Shown here: positions 18,844-30,092 of the stretch, one piece after another | Layout: each line of letters opens with the position of its first letter | Numbering within the stretch: position 1 is the stretch's first letter | Origin: Providencia sp. PROV188 | GTDB lineage: Bacteria > Pseudomonadota > Gammaproteobacteria > Enterobacterales > Enterobacteriaceae | DNA length: 64,000 bases | Assembly (NCBI RefSeq): GCF_027595165.1 | Contig: NZ_CP097291.1 | Coordinates: 2,790,001 to 2,854,000 of the forward strand | Direction of reading: 5' to 3' | Notes under the pieces: model-generated | Databases searched by the model: none | What the model saw: the letters and a program-made list of their open reading frames with translations, nothing else | Told to the model about the DNA's origin: nothing | Program-made: the position numbers and the translations under genes

Positions 18844-19531
18844 TGTTTCCCTCCAGCCAACCAAAACGGTAATGGTGACCTAATTCCCCTTTCGCCAGCG
18901 AACGTGGCAATACTTTAATTGCTGATTCCTCAAGCACACACGCTTGTTCGCATTTACCGCACCCCGTACAGTAATTACTGTTCACAGTCGGCAAGAAACG
19001 CGCGTGTTTACCGGTTCGATGGTTTTGTTCAAGTTCCAGTGTGATAGCTTCGTCAATCACAGGGCAAACTCGGTAGCACACATCGCATCGTAACCCTTGA
19101 AAGTTCAAGCAGTTCTCTTGGTCGAGTAACACTGCTAGCCCCATACGAGCATCATTGATAGAAGCAATATCCTTATCCAACGCACCACTTGGGCACACTT
19201 TGGCGCAAGGAATGTCTTCACACATTTCGCACGGGTTTTCGCGAGCAATAAAATACGGTGTACCGGCTGCCATGCCAGACGCCAATGTAGCAAGCTTCAA
19301 CATGTCGTAAGGACACGCTTGCACACATTGACCACAGCGTACACAGGCACTTGCAAAGGCACTTTCGTCTAAGGCACCCGGCGGGCGAAGATGCACTCCG
19401 CTCGCTCGGGAGGTTTGTTGCTGAAGCCCCAGTACCACACCAACAGCCGCCAGTCCACCCGCTGCGCGAGCAACATCACGCAAAAAACGGCGGCGACTAT
19501 TCTGGGAACTCGGTTTCTGGGACATACGCAA
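18830..19531 (-). CDS. napG: ferredoxin-type protein NapG
   Basis: A 233-residue periplasmic iron-sulfur protein. A twin-arginine signal is present ([20 protein letters not shown]). Four cysteine clusters bind 4Fe-4S centres: [39 protein letters not shown] and [12 protein letters not shown]. It works with NapH. It directly follows napA. Confidence 0.94.
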   Translation of the reverse strand: MRMSQKPSSQNSRRRFLRDVARAAGGLAAVGVVLGLQQQTSRASGVHLRPPGALDESAFASACVRCGQCVQACPYDMLKLATLASGMAAGTPYFIARENPCEMCEDIPCAKVCPSGALDKDIASINDARMGLAVLLDQENCLNFQGLRCDVCYRVCPVIDEAITLELEQNHRTGKHARFLPTVNSNYCTGCGKCEQACVLEESAIKVLPRSLAKGELGHHYRFGWLEGNNGKS

Positions 19532-22018
19532 TTACACCTTTTCCAATTTAACTGCACATTTCTTGTAATCCGTCTCTTTCGATAGCGGATCCGTTGCATC
19601 CAGAGTGAGGTTATTCACTAACTGAGATGCATCGAAGAATGCCATATAAATCAAACCTTTTGGTGGGCGGTTACGACCACGAGTTTCCACGGTTGAGAGC
19701 ACTTCACCACGGCGAGAAAGCACTTTCACTTTATCCCCACGGCGCAAGTCTTTCGCTTTTGCATCCAGCGGGTTCATAAACACCACGGACTCAGGGAATG
19801 CACGGTGCAACTCAGGCACGCGACGAGTCATACTGCCAGTATGCCAATGTTCAAGAACGCGTCCGGTGGATAACCATAAATCGTATTCAGCATCTGGCGC
19901 TTCTGCGGCTGGTTCAAATGGCAGTGCGAAAATCACCGCTTTACCATCTGGCTTGCCGTAGAATTGGAAACCTTGCCCAGCTTTTACGTAAGGGTCATTA
20001 CCTTCGCTGTAGCGCCATTGGGTCTCTTTGCCATCCACAACTGGCCAGCGGATACCGCGAGCTTTGTGGTATGCATCGAAATCCGCTAAGTCATGACCAT
20101 GACCACGACCGAAACTTGCGTACTCCTCAAACAGCCCTTTTTGCAGGTAGAAGCCGAGTTCACGAGATTCATCATTCAGCTGGTCAGCCGCCAGTTCTGT
20201 AATTGGGAATTTGGTCACTGATTCGTTAGCAAACAGAATGTCGTATAACGTTTTTCCGCGATATTCTGGTTTCTTCGCTAATAACTCTTCCGGCCAAACG
20301 TCTTCCGCTTTGAAGCGACGAGAGAACAACACCATCTGCATTAAGTCAGATTTTGCTTCGCCCGGTGCTGGCACTTGTTGACGCCAGAATTGTGTACGAC
20401 GCTCTGCGTTACCGTATGCCCCTTCTTTTTCTACCCACATCGCTGTCGGTAAAATCAGGTCAGCAGACAGTGCGCTGACAGTTGGGTATGGGTCTGAAAC
20501 CACAATAAAGTTGCGTGGGTCGCGCCAACCTGGCATACGCTCTTCATTAATATTTGGACCCGCCTGCATATTGTTATTGCACATCACCCAATAGAAATTG
20601 AGCTTGCCATCTTTTAATGCGCGGTCTTGAGCAACAGCGTGTAATCCCACTTTTTCTGGGATAGTTCCCGCTGGTAATTTCCACACGTTTTCCACTTTTT
20701 CACGGTGTTTTTCGTTGGTGACCACCATGTCGGCTGGTAAACGGTGAGAGAACGTCCCCACTTCACGCGCAGTACCACAGGCTGACGGTTGACCTGTTAA
20801 GGAGAACGGTCCACAACCTGGTTGAGAAATTTTACCGGTCAATAAGTGCAGGTTGTATGCCAAGTTATTCGCCCAGACGCCACGCGTGTGCTGGTTGAAG
20901 CCCATTGTCCAGTAGGAAACGACTTTCACGTTAGGATCTGCATACAGCTTAGCTAGCGCTTCTAACTGATCTTTCGGAACACCCGTCATTTCAGCGGTTT
21001 TGTCGAGGGTATATTCCGCAACAAACGCTTTGTAATCTTCGAATGTCATTGGCTCAGAGGCATCCGAACCTGGGTTTTTCGCCTTTTGCTCTAAAGGATG
21101 CGTTGGACGTAAACCATAACCAATATCAGTAACCCCACGACGTAAATTAACGTGTTTATCAAGGAAGTCCTGATTCACCGCATTGTTTTGAATAATGTAG
21201 TTAGCGATGTAGTTGAGGATCACTAAGTCTGATTGCGGCGTAAAGACAATGCCGTTATCCGCTAATTCGAAGCTACGGTGTTTAAATGTAGACAGTACAG
21301 CGACACGAACATCAGGGTTAGATAGACGACGGTTGGTGATACGCGACCATAAAATTGGGTGCATTTCCGCCATGTTCGAACCCCACAGCACGAAAGCATC
21401 TGCATGTTCGATATCATCGTAACAGCCCATCGGTTCATCCATACCAAAAGTACGCATAAAGCCTACAACCGCTGATGCCATACAGTGACGTGCATTTGGG
21501 TCTAAGTTATTTGAACGGAAGCCACCTTTAAATAGTTTGGATGCAGCATAACCTTCCCAAACCGTCCACTGACCGGAACCAAACATTCCGATACCTTCAG
21601 GACCTTTCTCTTTGAGGGTGGTTTTGACTTTCTCTTCCATCACATCAAAGGCTTTTTCCCATGTAATTGGGGTAAATTCACCGTTTTTATCGTACTCACC
21701 GTCTTTCATACGCAAAAGCGGTTGAGTTAAACGGTCTTTTCCGTACATGATTTTTGGTAGGAAATAGCCTTTGATGCAGTTCAGACCACGGTTTACAGGA
21801 GCTTCAGGGTCACCTTGGCTCGCAACGATACGTCCGTTTTGCGTTCCAACTAAAACCCCACAGCCTGTACCGCAGAAACGGCAAGGTGCTTTATCCCATT
21901 TAATGCTTTCTTGCTGACCAACCACTGCTTTCGCAATACTTGGTACGCCAACGCCTGCCGCCGCAGCAGCGGCCGCTATCGCATTGGCTTTCATAAAGCT
22001 ACGACGACTGAGTTTCAT
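19532..22018 (-). CDS. napA: periplasmic nitrate reductase catalytic subunit NapA
   Basis: An 828-residue molybdenum enzyme, the same length as E. coli NapA. It has a Tat signal ([20 protein letters not shown]), 4Fe-4S ligands C46, C49, C53 and C81, and the molybdenum ligand C179 in [13 protein letters not shown]. It reduces nitrate to nitrite in the periplasm. Its ATG overlaps the napD stop (ATGA). The chaperone NapD binds its signal peptide. Confidence 0.97.
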   Translation of the reverse strand: MKLSRRSFMKANAIAAAAAAAGVGVPSIAKAVVGQQESIKWDKAPCRFCGTGCGVLVGTQNGRIVASQGDPEAPVNRGLNCIKGYFLPKIMYGKDRLTQPLLRMKDGEYDKNGEFTPITWEKAFDVMEEKVKTTLKEKGPEGIGMFGSGQWTVWEGYAASKLFKGGFRSNNLDPNARHCMASAVVGFMRTFGMDEPMGCYDDIEHADAFVLWGSNMAEMHPILWSRITNRRLSNPDVRVAVLSTFKHRSFELADNGIVFTPQSDLVILNYIANYIIQNNAVNQDFLDKHVNLRRGVTDIGYGLRPTHPLEQKAKNPGSDASEPMTFEDYKAFVAEYTLDKTAEMTGVPKDQLEALAKLYADPNVKVVSYWTMGFNQHTRGVWANNLAYNLHLLTGKISQPGCGPFSLTGQPSACGTAREVGTFSHRLPADMVVTNEKHREKVENVWKLPAGTIPEKVGLHAVAQDRALKDGKLNFYWVMCNNNMQAGPNINEERMPGWRDPRNFIVVSDPYPTVSALSADLILPTAMWVEKEGAYGNAERRTQFWRQQVPAPGEAKSDLMQMVLFSRRFKAEDVWPEELLAKKPEYRGKTLYDILFANESVTKFPITELAADQLNDESRELGFYLQKGLFEEYASFGRGHGHDLADFDAYHKARGIRWPVVDGKETQWRYSEGNDPYVKAGQGFQFYGKPDGKAVIFALPFEPAAEAPDAEYDLWLSTGRVLEHWHTGSMTRRVPELHRAFPESVVFMNPLDAKAKDLRRGDKVKVLSRRGEVLSTVETRGRNRPPKGLIYMAFFDASQLVNNLTLDATDPLSKETDYKKCAVKLEKV

Positions 22019-22278
22019 ACTTTTTCCTCACATTGCTCATCCTGCTGGTGATAAACCAGTGAAACATCCAATACACCATCGATATCACGGATAAAATCGA
22101 TAGTATCTAAAAGCGTTTTGCTGTCTTCCCCTTCCACAACCACAATTAACTTGCCATTTTCAGGGGAGGAAATAGCCACTTCGCAGTTGGGTTCTTGATG
22201 TAATTCATCTGTCACAGCTGGAATGCGTTCACTTTTGACTTGAACAATCAAACTGCAAACTTGCCAGTTATTGTGCAT
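22015..22278 (-). CDS. napD: NapA signal-peptide-binding chaperone NapD
   Basis: An 87-residue protein. I use the ATG at 22278 ([13 protein letters not shown]), which gives the family's length and start; the frame continues upstream into napF to 22356 without support. The ferredoxin-like fold motifs [16 protein letters not shown] and [10 protein letters not shown] are present. NapD binds the NapA twin-arginine signal and holds export until cofactor insertion. It overlaps the napF end by 11 nt and napA by 4 nt. Confidence 0.93.
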   Translation of the reverse strand: MHNNWQVCSLIVQVKSERIPAVTDELHQEPNCEVAISSPENGKLIVVVEGEDSKTLLDTIDFIRDIDGVLDVSLVYHQQDEQCEEKV

Positions 22279-22759
22279 CTTCATGCTCCATGGTAATGGC
22301 TGATACAGGACATCCTGCGACACATGCGCCACAACCTGTACAACCCTGCATATCAATGTTTGGCTGGTAAATACCGGCCAGTGATGGACGAAAGGCGATC
22401 ACTTGAGGCTCACAACTGTCTTCACAACGACGACATTCAATCGATTTGTACGCCAGACAGTGTTGCCCAATGGCAATCTTGATATTCCAAGGCTGGGTAT
22501 TTTGAGGAAGGAATATAGGCTCAGGACAGGCCTCTGCACATGCATAACAGAATGTGCATTCACCACGCTGAAAATCGACCATGGGATAGCCACCAGGACC
22601 TGGTTGCAAAATTGCCGTTTCACAACTCTTGATACACTGGTTACAACGAGTGCACTGTTCAATAAAACGTGCTTCGCTACCACTCCATGGTGGTCGAATT
22701 ACGGGTGCAGCATTACGCCAAGCCCCCGTTAAAACTCCCCTACGGGTGATATCAACCAT
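22268..22759 (-). CDS. napF: ferredoxin-type protein NapF
   Basis: A 163-residue cytoplasmic iron-sulfur protein, first gene of the nap operon. The start at 22759 (MVDITRRGVLTG) has AAGGA 8 nt upstream and matches the family, so the frame up to 22783 is not used. Three 4Fe-4S clusters are visible: CTRCNQCIKSCETAI, CTFCYACAEACPEPI and CTGCGACVAGCPVSA. NapF interacts with NapA during maturation. Confidence 0.93.
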   Translation of the reverse strand: MVDITRRGVLTGAWRNAAPVIRPPWSGSEARFIEQCTRCNQCIKSCETAILQPGPGGYPMVDFQRGECTFCYACAEACPEPIFLPQNTQPWNIKIAIGQHCLAYKSIECRRCEDSCEPQVIAFRPSLAGIYQPNIDMQGCTGCGACVAGCPVSAITMEHEDAQ

Positions 22760-22870
22760 GTTTATTTCCTTTACATTGCCCAACCAAAAACTGCTAAAAG
22801 AGACTGATAAACCGTACTTTTTATATGATTATTTATTGTGAATATTAATTAGCTAACTATCAAAAATACA

Positions 22871-22886
22871 TACTACCTAGTAGGTA
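22871..22886. promoter_or_regulatory. candidate NarP/NarL 7-2-7 site upstream of napF
   Basis: TACTACC-TA-GTAGGTA is two inverted heptamers with a 2-bp spacer, close to the TACYYMT consensus in both arms. It lies about 112 bp before the napF start. NarP is the known activator of nap in enterobacteria. Confidence 0.55.
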
Positions 22887-23374
22887 AACTAACTTTTGGC
22901 GTTATTATGAAGAAAATAGTCATTCTTTGACGTTTCACATCGAAGACACTGTACAAATATCGAGAAAGGCAGATTTGAGGTCGTTTTATAATTATTCATT
23001 AACATTTAATAAATATGATTTGCGAATTTAAACCTTATTTTTAATAGTCAAATTTATAATTAATGAAAATATATACCACTAAAGTAGTATATCATGAGCA
23101 CTTTTACAAAAAACTATATTTACTTTTTTTGATTTTACGCACGTTTTAATTCAAAAATTAACCAACTTATTAATCCATTGTATTAGTAAAAATATAATTA
23201 ATTATAAATATCAGCATGATAATGAAAAACTCAAAGTGTAAATAACAATCATTATTATTTAATGATTTAATCCATACTCTGCGTTAAAAAATAAAATTTA
23301 ATATTTTTTTATTTATTCAATTTTCTCCATTTTTATTATTTTTCATCGATTAAAAAGTAAACTCATTTTAATTA

Positions 23375-23388
23375 TTGATCAAAGACAA
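23375..23388. promoter_or_regulatory. candidate FNR site upstream of nrfA
   Basis: TTGAT-CAAA-GACAA matches eight of the ten defined bases of the FNR box TTGATnnnnATCAA. A TATATAAG -10-like element follows at 23415-23422, placing the box about 41-46 bp before the expected start, as in class II FNR-activated promoters. Confidence 0.6.
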
Positions 23389-23517
23389 TATTTTTTGTGT
23401 GGTTTTTTGCTAATTATATAAGTTGGCAATTGTCTGATAGCAATAGTGCGATTGTTATCAAATATAAAAATAAATACAGCTAATGGGATGGCTGGCTTAA
23501 AAACACTCGAGGCCCTT

Positions 23518-24951
23518 ATGGCAAAGATAAGAAATAATGCACTGTACCTACTGAGTGTGCTTGCAGGGATATTTCTATTTACCTCTGTACAGGCACAAAC
23601 TCCAACAAAAGATTCCACATCAACCATCAACGCTCGAAACGAAACGTTTGAAGCGGCACACCCTGATCAATACCATTCATGGCGAGCAACTTCAGAACAA
23701 TCACAACGAGAAGATGCACTGGCTGAAGATCCTCGCCTCGTCATCTTATGGGCAGGTTATCCTTTCTCTCGTGACTACAATAAACCTCGTGGTCACGCCT
23801 ATGCGATTATCGATGTTCGTGAAACACTGCGGACTGGCGCGCCAAAAAATGCTGAAGATGGTCCTCTTCCTATGGCATGTTGGAGCTGTAAAAGCCCTGA
23901 CGTTGCTCGATTAATTCAGGAACATGGGGAAGATGGCTACTTCAAAGGCAAATGGGCAAAAGGAGGCCCTGAAGTCGTCAACGTATTGGGCTGTGCAGAT
24001 TGCCACAAAACAGACTCACCTGAGTTTGCCAAAGGTAAGCCTGAACTCACTCTTTCTCGCCCATACGCAGAACGTGCCATGGAAGCTATCGGTAAACCAT
24101 TCGATAAAGCGAGCCGCTTCGACCAACAATCTATGGTATGCGGTCAATGCCACGTTGAATACTATTTCTCTGGCGAAACTAAAGCCGTGAAATTCCCTTG
24201 GGATAACGGCACCAAAGTCGAAGACATGGAAGTGTACTACGACAACATTGCCTTCTCTGATTGGACAAACTCCCTGTCTAAAGCCCCAATGCTCAAAGCC
24301 CAACACCCTGAGTATGAAACTTGGAGCGCAGGTATCCACGGCAAAAACAATGTGACCTGTATTGACTGCCACATGCCAAAACTGCAAAACGAAAAAGGGG
24401 AACTGTATACCAGCCATAAAATCGGTAATCCATTCGATAACTTTGAACAAACCTGTAGTAGCTGTCATACCCAAAGCAAAGAGCAACTTCAAAGTATCGT
24501 TGCTGAGCGTAAAAAAGCTATCCAAGAGATGAAAATCAAAGTGGAAGATCAGTTAGTACGCGCTCACTTTGAAGCTAAAGCAGCTTGGGATGCAGGCGCA
24601 ACCGATGCTGAAATGAAAGATATCCTTGCTGATATCCGTCATGCGCAGTGGCGTTGGGATTTAGCTATCGCGTCACACGGTATCCACATGCATGCACCAG
24701 ATGAAGGGTTACGTATGCTTGGTGGGGCAATGGATAAAGCCGCAGATGCCCGAGCCAAACTGGCGCGTTTACTGGGTTCAAAAGGCATTACTCATGAAAT
24801 CGCGATCCCAGATATCTCCACCAAAGATAAAGCGCAACAAGCCATCGGCTTGGATATGCAGAAAATTAATGCCGAAAAACAAGAGTTTTTAAAGACTGTG
24901 GTACCTGAATGGGATGCACAAGCTCGTAAAAACGACCTGTTAGCCAAATAA
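23518..24951 (+). CDS. nrfA: ammonia-forming cytochrome c nitrite reductase NrfA
   Basis: A 477-residue pentahaem enzyme that reduces nitrite to ammonium in the periplasm. GAGG lies 5 nt before the ATG at 23518, which gives a normal signal peptide ([19 protein letters not shown]). Haem 1 is bound by the diagnostic lysine-ligated CWSCK motif; four further sites are CADCH, CGQCH, CIDCH and CSSCH. Length matches E. coli NrfA. It is the first gene of the nrf operon, behind an FNR-like site, divergent from nap. Confidence 0.97.
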   Translation: MAKIRNNALYLLSVLAGIFLFTSVQAQTPTKDSTSTINARNETFEAAHPDQYHSWRATSEQSQREDALAEDPRLVILWAGYPFSRDYNKPRGHAYAIIDVRETLRTGAPKNAEDGPLPMACWSCKSPDVARLIQEHGEDGYFKGKWAKGGPEVVNVLGCADCHKTDSPEFAKGKPELTLSRPYAERAMEAIGKPFDKASRFDQQSMVCGQCHVEYYFSGETKAVKFPWDNGTKVEDMEVYYDNIAFSDWTNSLSKAPMLKAQHPEYETWSAGIHGKNNVTCIDCHMPKLQNEKGELYTSHKIGNPFDNFEQTCSSCHTQSKEQLQSIVAERKKAIQEMKIKVEDQLVRAHFEAKAAWDAGATDAEMKDILADIRHAQWRWDLAIASHGIHMHAPDEGLRMLGGAMDKAADARAKLARLLGSKGITHEIAIPDISTKDKAQQAIGLDMQKINAEKQEFLKTVVPEWDAQARKNDLLAK

Positions 24952-24996
24952 CCACTCACCCCAGTTCGCTGGGGTGCGATAACCAATGGAGTGAAT

Positions 24997-25569
24997 ATGA
25001 GCGTACTACGTTCGTTATTAACTGCTGGGGTGCTGGCGTCAGGCTTGTTATGGGCGATATCCGCGTCGGCAACACCACAAATGGCTGAAGAAGCTAACAA
25101 AGACGGTCGTTGGCAAGTTACGCAGCAGCGTAATCCAGACAATGCTTGCCTTGATTGCCATAAACCCGATAAAGAAGGGATGCATGGCACTCATGCTGAG
25201 GTCATTAACCCGAATAATAATTTGCCGGTGACGTGCACCAATTGTCACGGCAAACCGGGTCCCAATCACCGTGAAGGCGTCAAAGACGTCATGCGGTTTA
25301 ATGATCCAATGTACAGCGTGGAACAACAAAATAGCGTCTGTTTATCTTGCCACTTACCTGAACAACTGCAAAAAGCGTTTTGGCCCCACGATGTTCACGT
25401 GACCAAAGTGGCTTGCGCGAGTTGTCATGACCTCCATCCTAAGCAAGACACCATGAAAGTGCTGAACGATAAAGGTAAGGTCAAAATCTGCGTGGATTGT
25501 CACTCAGATCAGCGAGATAACCCGAACTTTAACCCCGCTGCGGTGAATGTTCTTAAGGAGCAGCCATGA
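24997..25569 (+). CDS. nrfB: pentahaem cytochrome NrfB
   Basis: A 190-residue periplasmic cytochrome. A signal peptide ([19 protein letters not shown]) is followed by five haem sites: CLDCHK, CTNCHG, CLSCHL, CASCHD and CVDCHS. It carries electrons from NrfCD to NrfA. The start at the ATG 24997 is favoured over the GTG at 24991 because GGAG lies 6 nt before it. It overlaps nrfC by 4 nt. Confidence 0.95.
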   Translation: MSVLRSLLTAGVLASGLLWAISASATPQMAEEANKDGRWQVTQQRNPDNACLDCHKPDKEGMHGTHAEVINPNNNLPVTCTNCHGKPGPNHREGVKDVMRFNDPMYSVEQQNSVCLSCHLPEQLQKAFWPHDVHVTKVACASCHDLHPKQDTMKVLNDKGKVKICVDCHSDQRDNPNFNPAAVNVLKEQP

Positions 25570-26237
25570 GTTGTTCTCGTCGTCAATTCATAATCTATTC
25601 AGGCACACTGGCGGCGGTAGGCGGTGTGGCGGGGCATTCTCTCGCCAATACCATGAAAGTTGACGGGGTGCGATATGGCATGATCCACGATGAAACACTG
25701 TGTATCGGCTGTACCGCCTGTATGGATGCATGTCGGGAAGTCAACCAAGTTCCAGAAGGCGTATCACGCCTAACGATTATTCGTAGTGAACCCATCGGCC
25801 AATTTCCTGACGTCAAATATCGGTTCTTCCGCCACTCTTGCCAACATTGCGAACATGCCCCTTGTGTCGATGTCTGTCCTACAGGGGCTTCATTCATCGA
25901 TAAAACCACGGGGATTGTGGACGTAAACCCTGACCTATGTGTTGGTTGTCAATACTGTATTGCCGCCTGCCCTTACCGCGTCAGATTTATTCATCCCATC
26001 AGCAAAACCGCCGATAAATGCGATTTTTGCCGTAAAACCAATCTCAAAAAAGGGAAGCAACCAGCTTGTGTCGAAGCCTGCCCAACCAAAGCGTTGGTGT
26101 TTGGTAATTTAGATGATCCAAACAGTGCGGTATCACTAATGCTCCATGAAAAACCGACCTATCGATTCAAAATTGCACTGGGAACGAAACCCAAAATGTA
26201 CCGAGTTCCCTTTAAATATGGGGAGGTTAGCCAATGA
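25566..26237 (+). CDS. nrfC: NrfC, 4Fe-4S electron-transfer subunit
   Basis: A 223-residue iron-sulfur protein with a twin-arginine-like signal ([19 protein letters not shown]). Cysteine clusters follow: [40 protein letters not shown] and CDFCRKTN...CVEACP, for four 4Fe-4S centres. It partners the membrane subunit NrfD in passing electrons from menaquinol to NrfB. The start codon overlaps the nrfB stop and the end overlaps nrfD. Confidence 0.95.
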   Translation: MSCSRRQFIIYSGTLAAVGGVAGHSLANTMKVDGVRYGMIHDETLCIGCTACMDACREVNQVPEGVSRLTIIRSEPIGQFPDVKYRFFRHSCQHCEHAPCVDVCPTGASFIDKTTGIVDVNPDLCVGCQYCIAACPYRVRFIHPISKTADKCDFCRKTNLKKGKQPACVEACPTKALVFGNLDDPNSAVSLMLHEKPTYRFKIALGTKPKMYRVPFKYGEVSQ

Positions 26238-27190
26238 CAACCACTTCAGCTTTTCATTTTGAGTCGTTAGTCTGGGACTGGCCTATCGCCGTTTACCTGT
26301 TTTTGATTGGTATCTCTGCGGGGTTAGTGGTTCTGGCAGTATTGATGCGCCAATATGTACCCAATGCTGCCACCAGCAATAGTACTATCATGCGTACAAC
26401 GCTAATTTTAGCGCCGACCACCATTATTCTTGGTCTACTGATCCTCATTTTCCACTTAACCCGTCCATGGACGTTCTGGAAATTGATGTTTCACTACAGC
26501 CCAACTTCTGTGATGTCCATGGGGGTAATGCTGTTCCAAGTTTACATGGCGGTGTTAGTGGTTTGGCTGGCTAAAATTTATGAGCAAGAACTCGTTGGGC
26601 TACAACAAAAATGGCTACCTAAGCTAACGATAGTGCCTCGCGTTTTAGGCTGGCTAAGTCGCATCATGCGCGGGTTAGATATTGCTATGCTAGTCTTAGC
26701 CGTATTACTGGGCGCTTATACGGGATTCTTGTTATCAGCCCTCAAATCCTATCCGTTCTTAAACAACCCAATATTACCGGCTCTATTTCTCTTTTCGGGA
26801 ATTTCGTCGGGACTGGCGGTGAGTTTACTGGCAATTGCCCTACGCTATCGCAAGAATGTTCATAACCCTGAAACGGTCTTTTTACACCGCGTAGAAAGCT
26901 TCGTTGTCTGGTTAGAGATATTTTTGCTAGCGGCCTTCTTTGTGGGGCTAGCGCTCGGTGATGATGGCAAACTGCGTTCATTAATTGCGGCATTAGGCGG
27001 AGGTTTCTGGACGTGGTGGTTCTGGCTTGGCGTCGTGGGGATTGGTTTTGTTATTCCCCTCCTGTTGAAAAAATGGCAACAACAAGGTAGCCAAGCTTTT
27101 CGGGTTATTGTGGTCAGTGGCGCAAGCTTAATTGGCGTGTTTTTCCTGCGTTTTTTCGTCCTGTACGCAGGGCAACTGACAGTCGCATAA
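26234..27190 (+). CDS. nrfD: NrfD, membrane quinol-oxidising subunit
   Basis: A 318-residue protein with about eight transmembrane helices of the NrfD/PsrC family. Early motifs VWDWPIAVYLFLIGISAG and the later LKSYPFLNNP are typical. It oxidises menaquinol at the periplasmic side and passes electrons to NrfC. It overlaps nrfC by 4 nt and is the same length as E. coli NrfD. Confidence 0.94.
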   Translation: MTTTSAFHFESLVWDWPIAVYLFLIGISAGLVVLAVLMRQYVPNAATSNSTIMRTTLILAPTTIILGLLILIFHLTRPWTFWKLMFHYSPTSVMSMGVMLFQVYMAVLVVWLAKIYEQELVGLQQKWLPKLTIVPRVLGWLSRIMRGLDIAMLVLAVLLGAYTGFLLSALKSYPFLNNPILPALFLFSGISSGLAVSLLAIALRYRKNVHNPETVFLHRVESFVVWLEIFLLAAFFVGLALGDDGKLRSLIAALGGGFWTWWFWLGVVGIGFVIPLLLKKWQQQGSQAFRVIVVSGASLIGVFFLRFFVLYAGQLTVA

Positions 27191-27213
27191 CCGACTTAAA
27201 ATAAAGGTGATAC

Positions 27214-28998
27214 TTGGAAATTTTCCTTCCCGAAATAGGGTTTATCAGCTTGCTACTGGCGCTGTGTATCACCGGCTATCATACCCTATTGGGGTTTATC
27301 GGCGTTTTCAGGCACGTCCCGAGGCAAATGTCTCAGGGCGTGCTCTGGACGTCTTTGCAATTCACTTTTTTATTAACTGCGTTTCTCTGTTTAACCGCCA
27401 GCTTTGTATTCAGTGATTTTTCCGTTATTTATGTGGCTCAGCATAGCCACAGTTTATCCCCCCTAGTGATTAAAATTGCTGCCGTTTGGGGAGGGCACGA
27501 AGGTTCGCTGCTGCTGTGGGTTCTGTTTTTCTCTGGCTGGACTACCTTATTTGCATGGCGTTATCGCCGCCAAAATAGCCCATTTTTCCCTTTAACGTTG
27601 TGTGTACTGGCTGCTATATGCACGGCGTTATTGCTGTTTGTTGTGTTCTATTCCAACCCATTTGAACGCCTGTTTCCGCCTGCAATTGAAGGTCGCGACC
27701 TCAACCCGATGCTGCAACATTGGGGACTAATTTTACACCCGCCGCTACTTTACCTTGGTTACAGCGGATTGATGCTAGTGGCAGCGTTAGTGCTCGCATC
27801 ATTAATGGCGACACCTACCCTACTTCCCGAAAATTCCAGCCAGACTATTGCTCAGTTGTGTTGGCGATTTGCGGTACCAAGTTGGTGCATACTCACTAGC
27901 GGTATCATCCTCGGTTCTTGGTGGGCATACAGTGAATTAGGCTGGGGAGGATGGTGGTTTTGGGACCCTGTTGAAAACGCCTCTTTACTTCCTTGGCTTT
28001 CTGCCACGGCATTACTACACAGCTTATCTATCACTCGCCGAACAGGGCTATATCGCCACTGGAGCCTGTTGCTGGCGATTATCACATTAATTTTAGCGCT
28101 GCTCGGTACACTGATTGTCCGCTCTGGGATCTTAGTGTCCGTTCATGCATTTGCCTTAGATAACGTGCGTGCCGTTCCGCTATTTTTACTCTTTAGCGTT
28201 TTAAGCCTTGGTGCTCTGTTTATTTATGGTTGGAAGGCGAAATTTCCCCCTCAAGAGCCTCGGCGCAAAACATCGCGAGAAATCTATTTATTACTGACTT
28301 TGATTTTGTTTACCGCGGTTTTATGTATCGTACTGACTGGCACCTTATACCCGATGCTCTATGGTTTATTAGGGTTAGGTAAGATCTCGGTGGGGGCTCC
28401 CTATTTCAATCAGACATTACTGCCATTTGGCCTGTTGATGCTGGTGGTAATAGCGCTTGCCACGCTCAAATATCGCGATATTGCCAAGAACGGAAATCAC
28501 AAACTACATCAGCGACTGTCGATGATTGTTCAGCAAAAATTCCCTGCTATTGTCGCCCACGCTGGGGTTGTGATGTTCGCTATGGGAATTGCCCTTTCCT
28601 CAACACAGAAATCAGAAATCAGCCAAAATATCGCCGTCGGGCAATCAATCTCAGTTGGCGGATATCAATTCCAATTTCAACAATTACAACTGGCAGCTGA
28701 ATCTAACTACACCACCGAGAAAGCGCTGATCCACGTCAGTCAAAATGCAGGTCAAAATGGCTTTGATCTTATCACTGAACGCCGCCTGTATATGGCTCGC
28801 CAGCAACTGATGATAGAACCGGGGATCCACTGGGGATGGTTGCGATCTTGGTATGTGGTGCTGGGAGAAAAAACGGGCACTGAGCGCTATGCGATGCGTT
28901 TTTATGTACAAGAAGGCATTCAATGGATTTGGGGTGGTGGATTTGTGATGTGCTTAGGTGCGCTGATGAGTTGGTTTAGGGGGCGGAAGCATGATTAA
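27214..28998 (+). CDS. nrfE: haem lyase subunit NrfE
   Basis: A 594-residue CcmF homologue dedicated to attaching haem to the CxxCK site of NrfA. It carries the haem-handling motif [20 protein letters not shown] and about 14 hydrophobic segments. The start codon is TTG at 27214, supported by AAGGTGA 3-4 nt upstream and by the family's usual N-terminus (MEIFLPEIGFISLLLAL). It overlaps the next gene by 8 nt. Confidence 0.93.
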   Translation: MEIFLPEIGFISLLLALCITGYHTLLGFIGVFRHVPRQMSQGVLWTSLQFTFLLTAFLCLTASFVFSDFSVIYVAQHSHSLSPLVIKIAAVWGGHEGSLLLWVLFFSGWTTLFAWRYRRQNSPFFPLTLCVLAAICTALLLFVVFYSNPFERLFPPAIEGRDLNPMLQHWGLILHPPLLYLGYSGLMLVAALVLASLMATPTLLPENSSQTIAQLCWRFAVPSWCILTSGIILGSWWAYSELGWGGWWFWDPVENASLLPWLSATALLHSLSITRRTGLYRHWSLLLAIITLILALLGTLIVRSGILVSVHAFALDNVRAVPLFLLFSVLSLGALFIYGWKAKFPPQEPRRKTSREIYLLLTLILFTAVLCIVLTGTLYPMLYGLLGLGKISVGAPYFNQTLLPFGLLMLVVIALATLKYRDIAKNGNHKLHQRLSMIVQQKFPAIVAHAGVVMFAMGIALSSTQKSEISQNIAVGQSISVGGYQFQFQQLQLAAESNYTTEKALIHVSQNAGQNGFDLITERRLYMARQQLMIEPGIHWGWLRSWYVVLGEKTGTERYAMRFYVQEGIQWIWGGGFVMCLGALMSWFRGRKHD

Positions 28999-30085
28999 AA
29001 AAATCGTTATGCTGTTTCTGCTCTTGTGCTCCTTGAATGTTCACGCCCAAATAGTGGATACATGGGCATTTAATTCCAATGAGGAGCAGGAATTATCCTT
29101 GCAGATTGCTTCACAACTACGTTGCCCGCAATGCCAAAACCAAAATTTATTAGAATCTAATGCACCTACCGCGGTCAGCATGCGCCATCAAGTCTTTAAA
29201 ATGGTTTCTGAAGGAAAAAGTGAATCTCAGATTAAACGCTATATGACCGAGCGTTATGGTGACTTTGTTTTATATAATCCCCCATTAACGCTTAGTACCC
29301 TACTATTATGGTTACTTCCCGTATTTGCTGTTCTTTGTATTATCTTTATTTTATGGAAAACATTAAAAGTAAAAAATAAAATTAATCAGCCCATTATTTT
29401 ATTAGATAATGCGATTCCATTAATAGAAAAATACAACCAGACTCACTCTGACATACAGTTATTACCGGCTATCAATAATGAAAAAACACTTCAGCATTCT
29501 CATTGGAATAAGATAAGTAACACCCTTATTCTCATCATAATCTGCATTATGATAGCGGGATATTTTTTATTACCGCGATTCCATTCAACACTTGATTTAT
29601 ATCAAAGACAAAATGACCCTATCTTGCTATTCACACCATTGGAGCGTGAAACGCAGGATCTACAACGTTTACAAGCAGATATTCGACAATCCCCTGAAAA
29701 CAGTGAGCTTTGGGCTGTTTTAGGTGAATACTATCTTTATCAAAATAGCTATGAAAATGCCTTAATTGCCTATGGCTACGCACTCAAATATCGCGGAGAG
29801 AATGCCCAACTCTATGCCGCAATTGCCACGGTGATGTATTACCAAGCCGGACAAGTGGTTACAAATGACACACAAAAAATGATAGACAAAGCATTAAGTC
29901 TAGATAAGAATGAAGTCACCGCATTGATGTTATTAGCCTCAGATGCCTTTATCAATGCCAATTACACAACGGCGATTAATATCTGGCAAAACCTACTTGA
30001 TAGTAATAATCCTAGAGTCAATCGCGCTCAAATTATTGAAGCCATTCACATGGCTAAATTAATGGAAAATAGTGGGAAACAGTGA
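28991..30085 (+). CDS. nrfF: NrfF-NrfG fusion, haem lyase thiol/TPR subunit
   Basis: A 364-residue protein joining two functions that are separate genes (nrfF, nrfG) in E. coli. Residues 1-100 are NrfF-like: a signal peptide, the redox pair LRCPQCQNQN, and RYGDFVLYNPPL. A transmembrane helix near residue 100 and another near 180 lead to a C-terminal TPR domain like NrfG (SPENSELWAVLGEYYLYQNS, YENALIAYGYALKYRG) that holds the NrfA C-terminus. The layout mirrors the CcmH-CcmI fusion at 11793-12866. It ends the nrf operon and is followed by a hairpin. Confidence 0.9.
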   Translation: MIKKIVMLFLLLCSLNVHAQIVDTWAFNSNEEQELSLQIASQLRCPQCQNQNLLESNAPTAVSMRHQVFKMVSEGKSESQIKRYMTERYGDFVLYNPPLTLSTLLLWLLPVFAVLCIIFILWKTLKVKNKINQPIILLDNAIPLIEKYNQTHSDIQLLPAINNEKTLQHSHWNKISNTLILIIICIMIAGYFLLPRFHSTLDLYQRQNDPILLFTPLERETQDLQRLQADIRQSPENSELWAVLGEYYLYQNSYENALIAYGYALKYRGENAQLYAAIATVMYYQAGQVVTNDTQKMIDKALSLDKNEVTALMLLASDAFINANYTTAINIWQNLLDSNNPRVNRAQIIEAIHMAKLMENSGKQ

Positions 30086-30092
30086 ATACAAA

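Larger units (their letters stand above)
22760..23517. other. nap-nrf divergent control region
   Basis: About 760 bp of AT-rich DNA between the divergent nap and nrf operons. It holds a NarP-type inverted heptamer site, an FNR-like site, and an 8-bp inverted repeat AATCATTA-TTATT-TAATGATT at 23247-23267. The open frame from 23446 to the nrfA start is not used because no ribosome-binding site precedes it. Confidence 0.55.

Noticed and set aside
23446..23517. N-terminal extension of nrfA
   Set aside because: It would put 24 polar residues before the signal peptide and lacks a ribosome-binding site.
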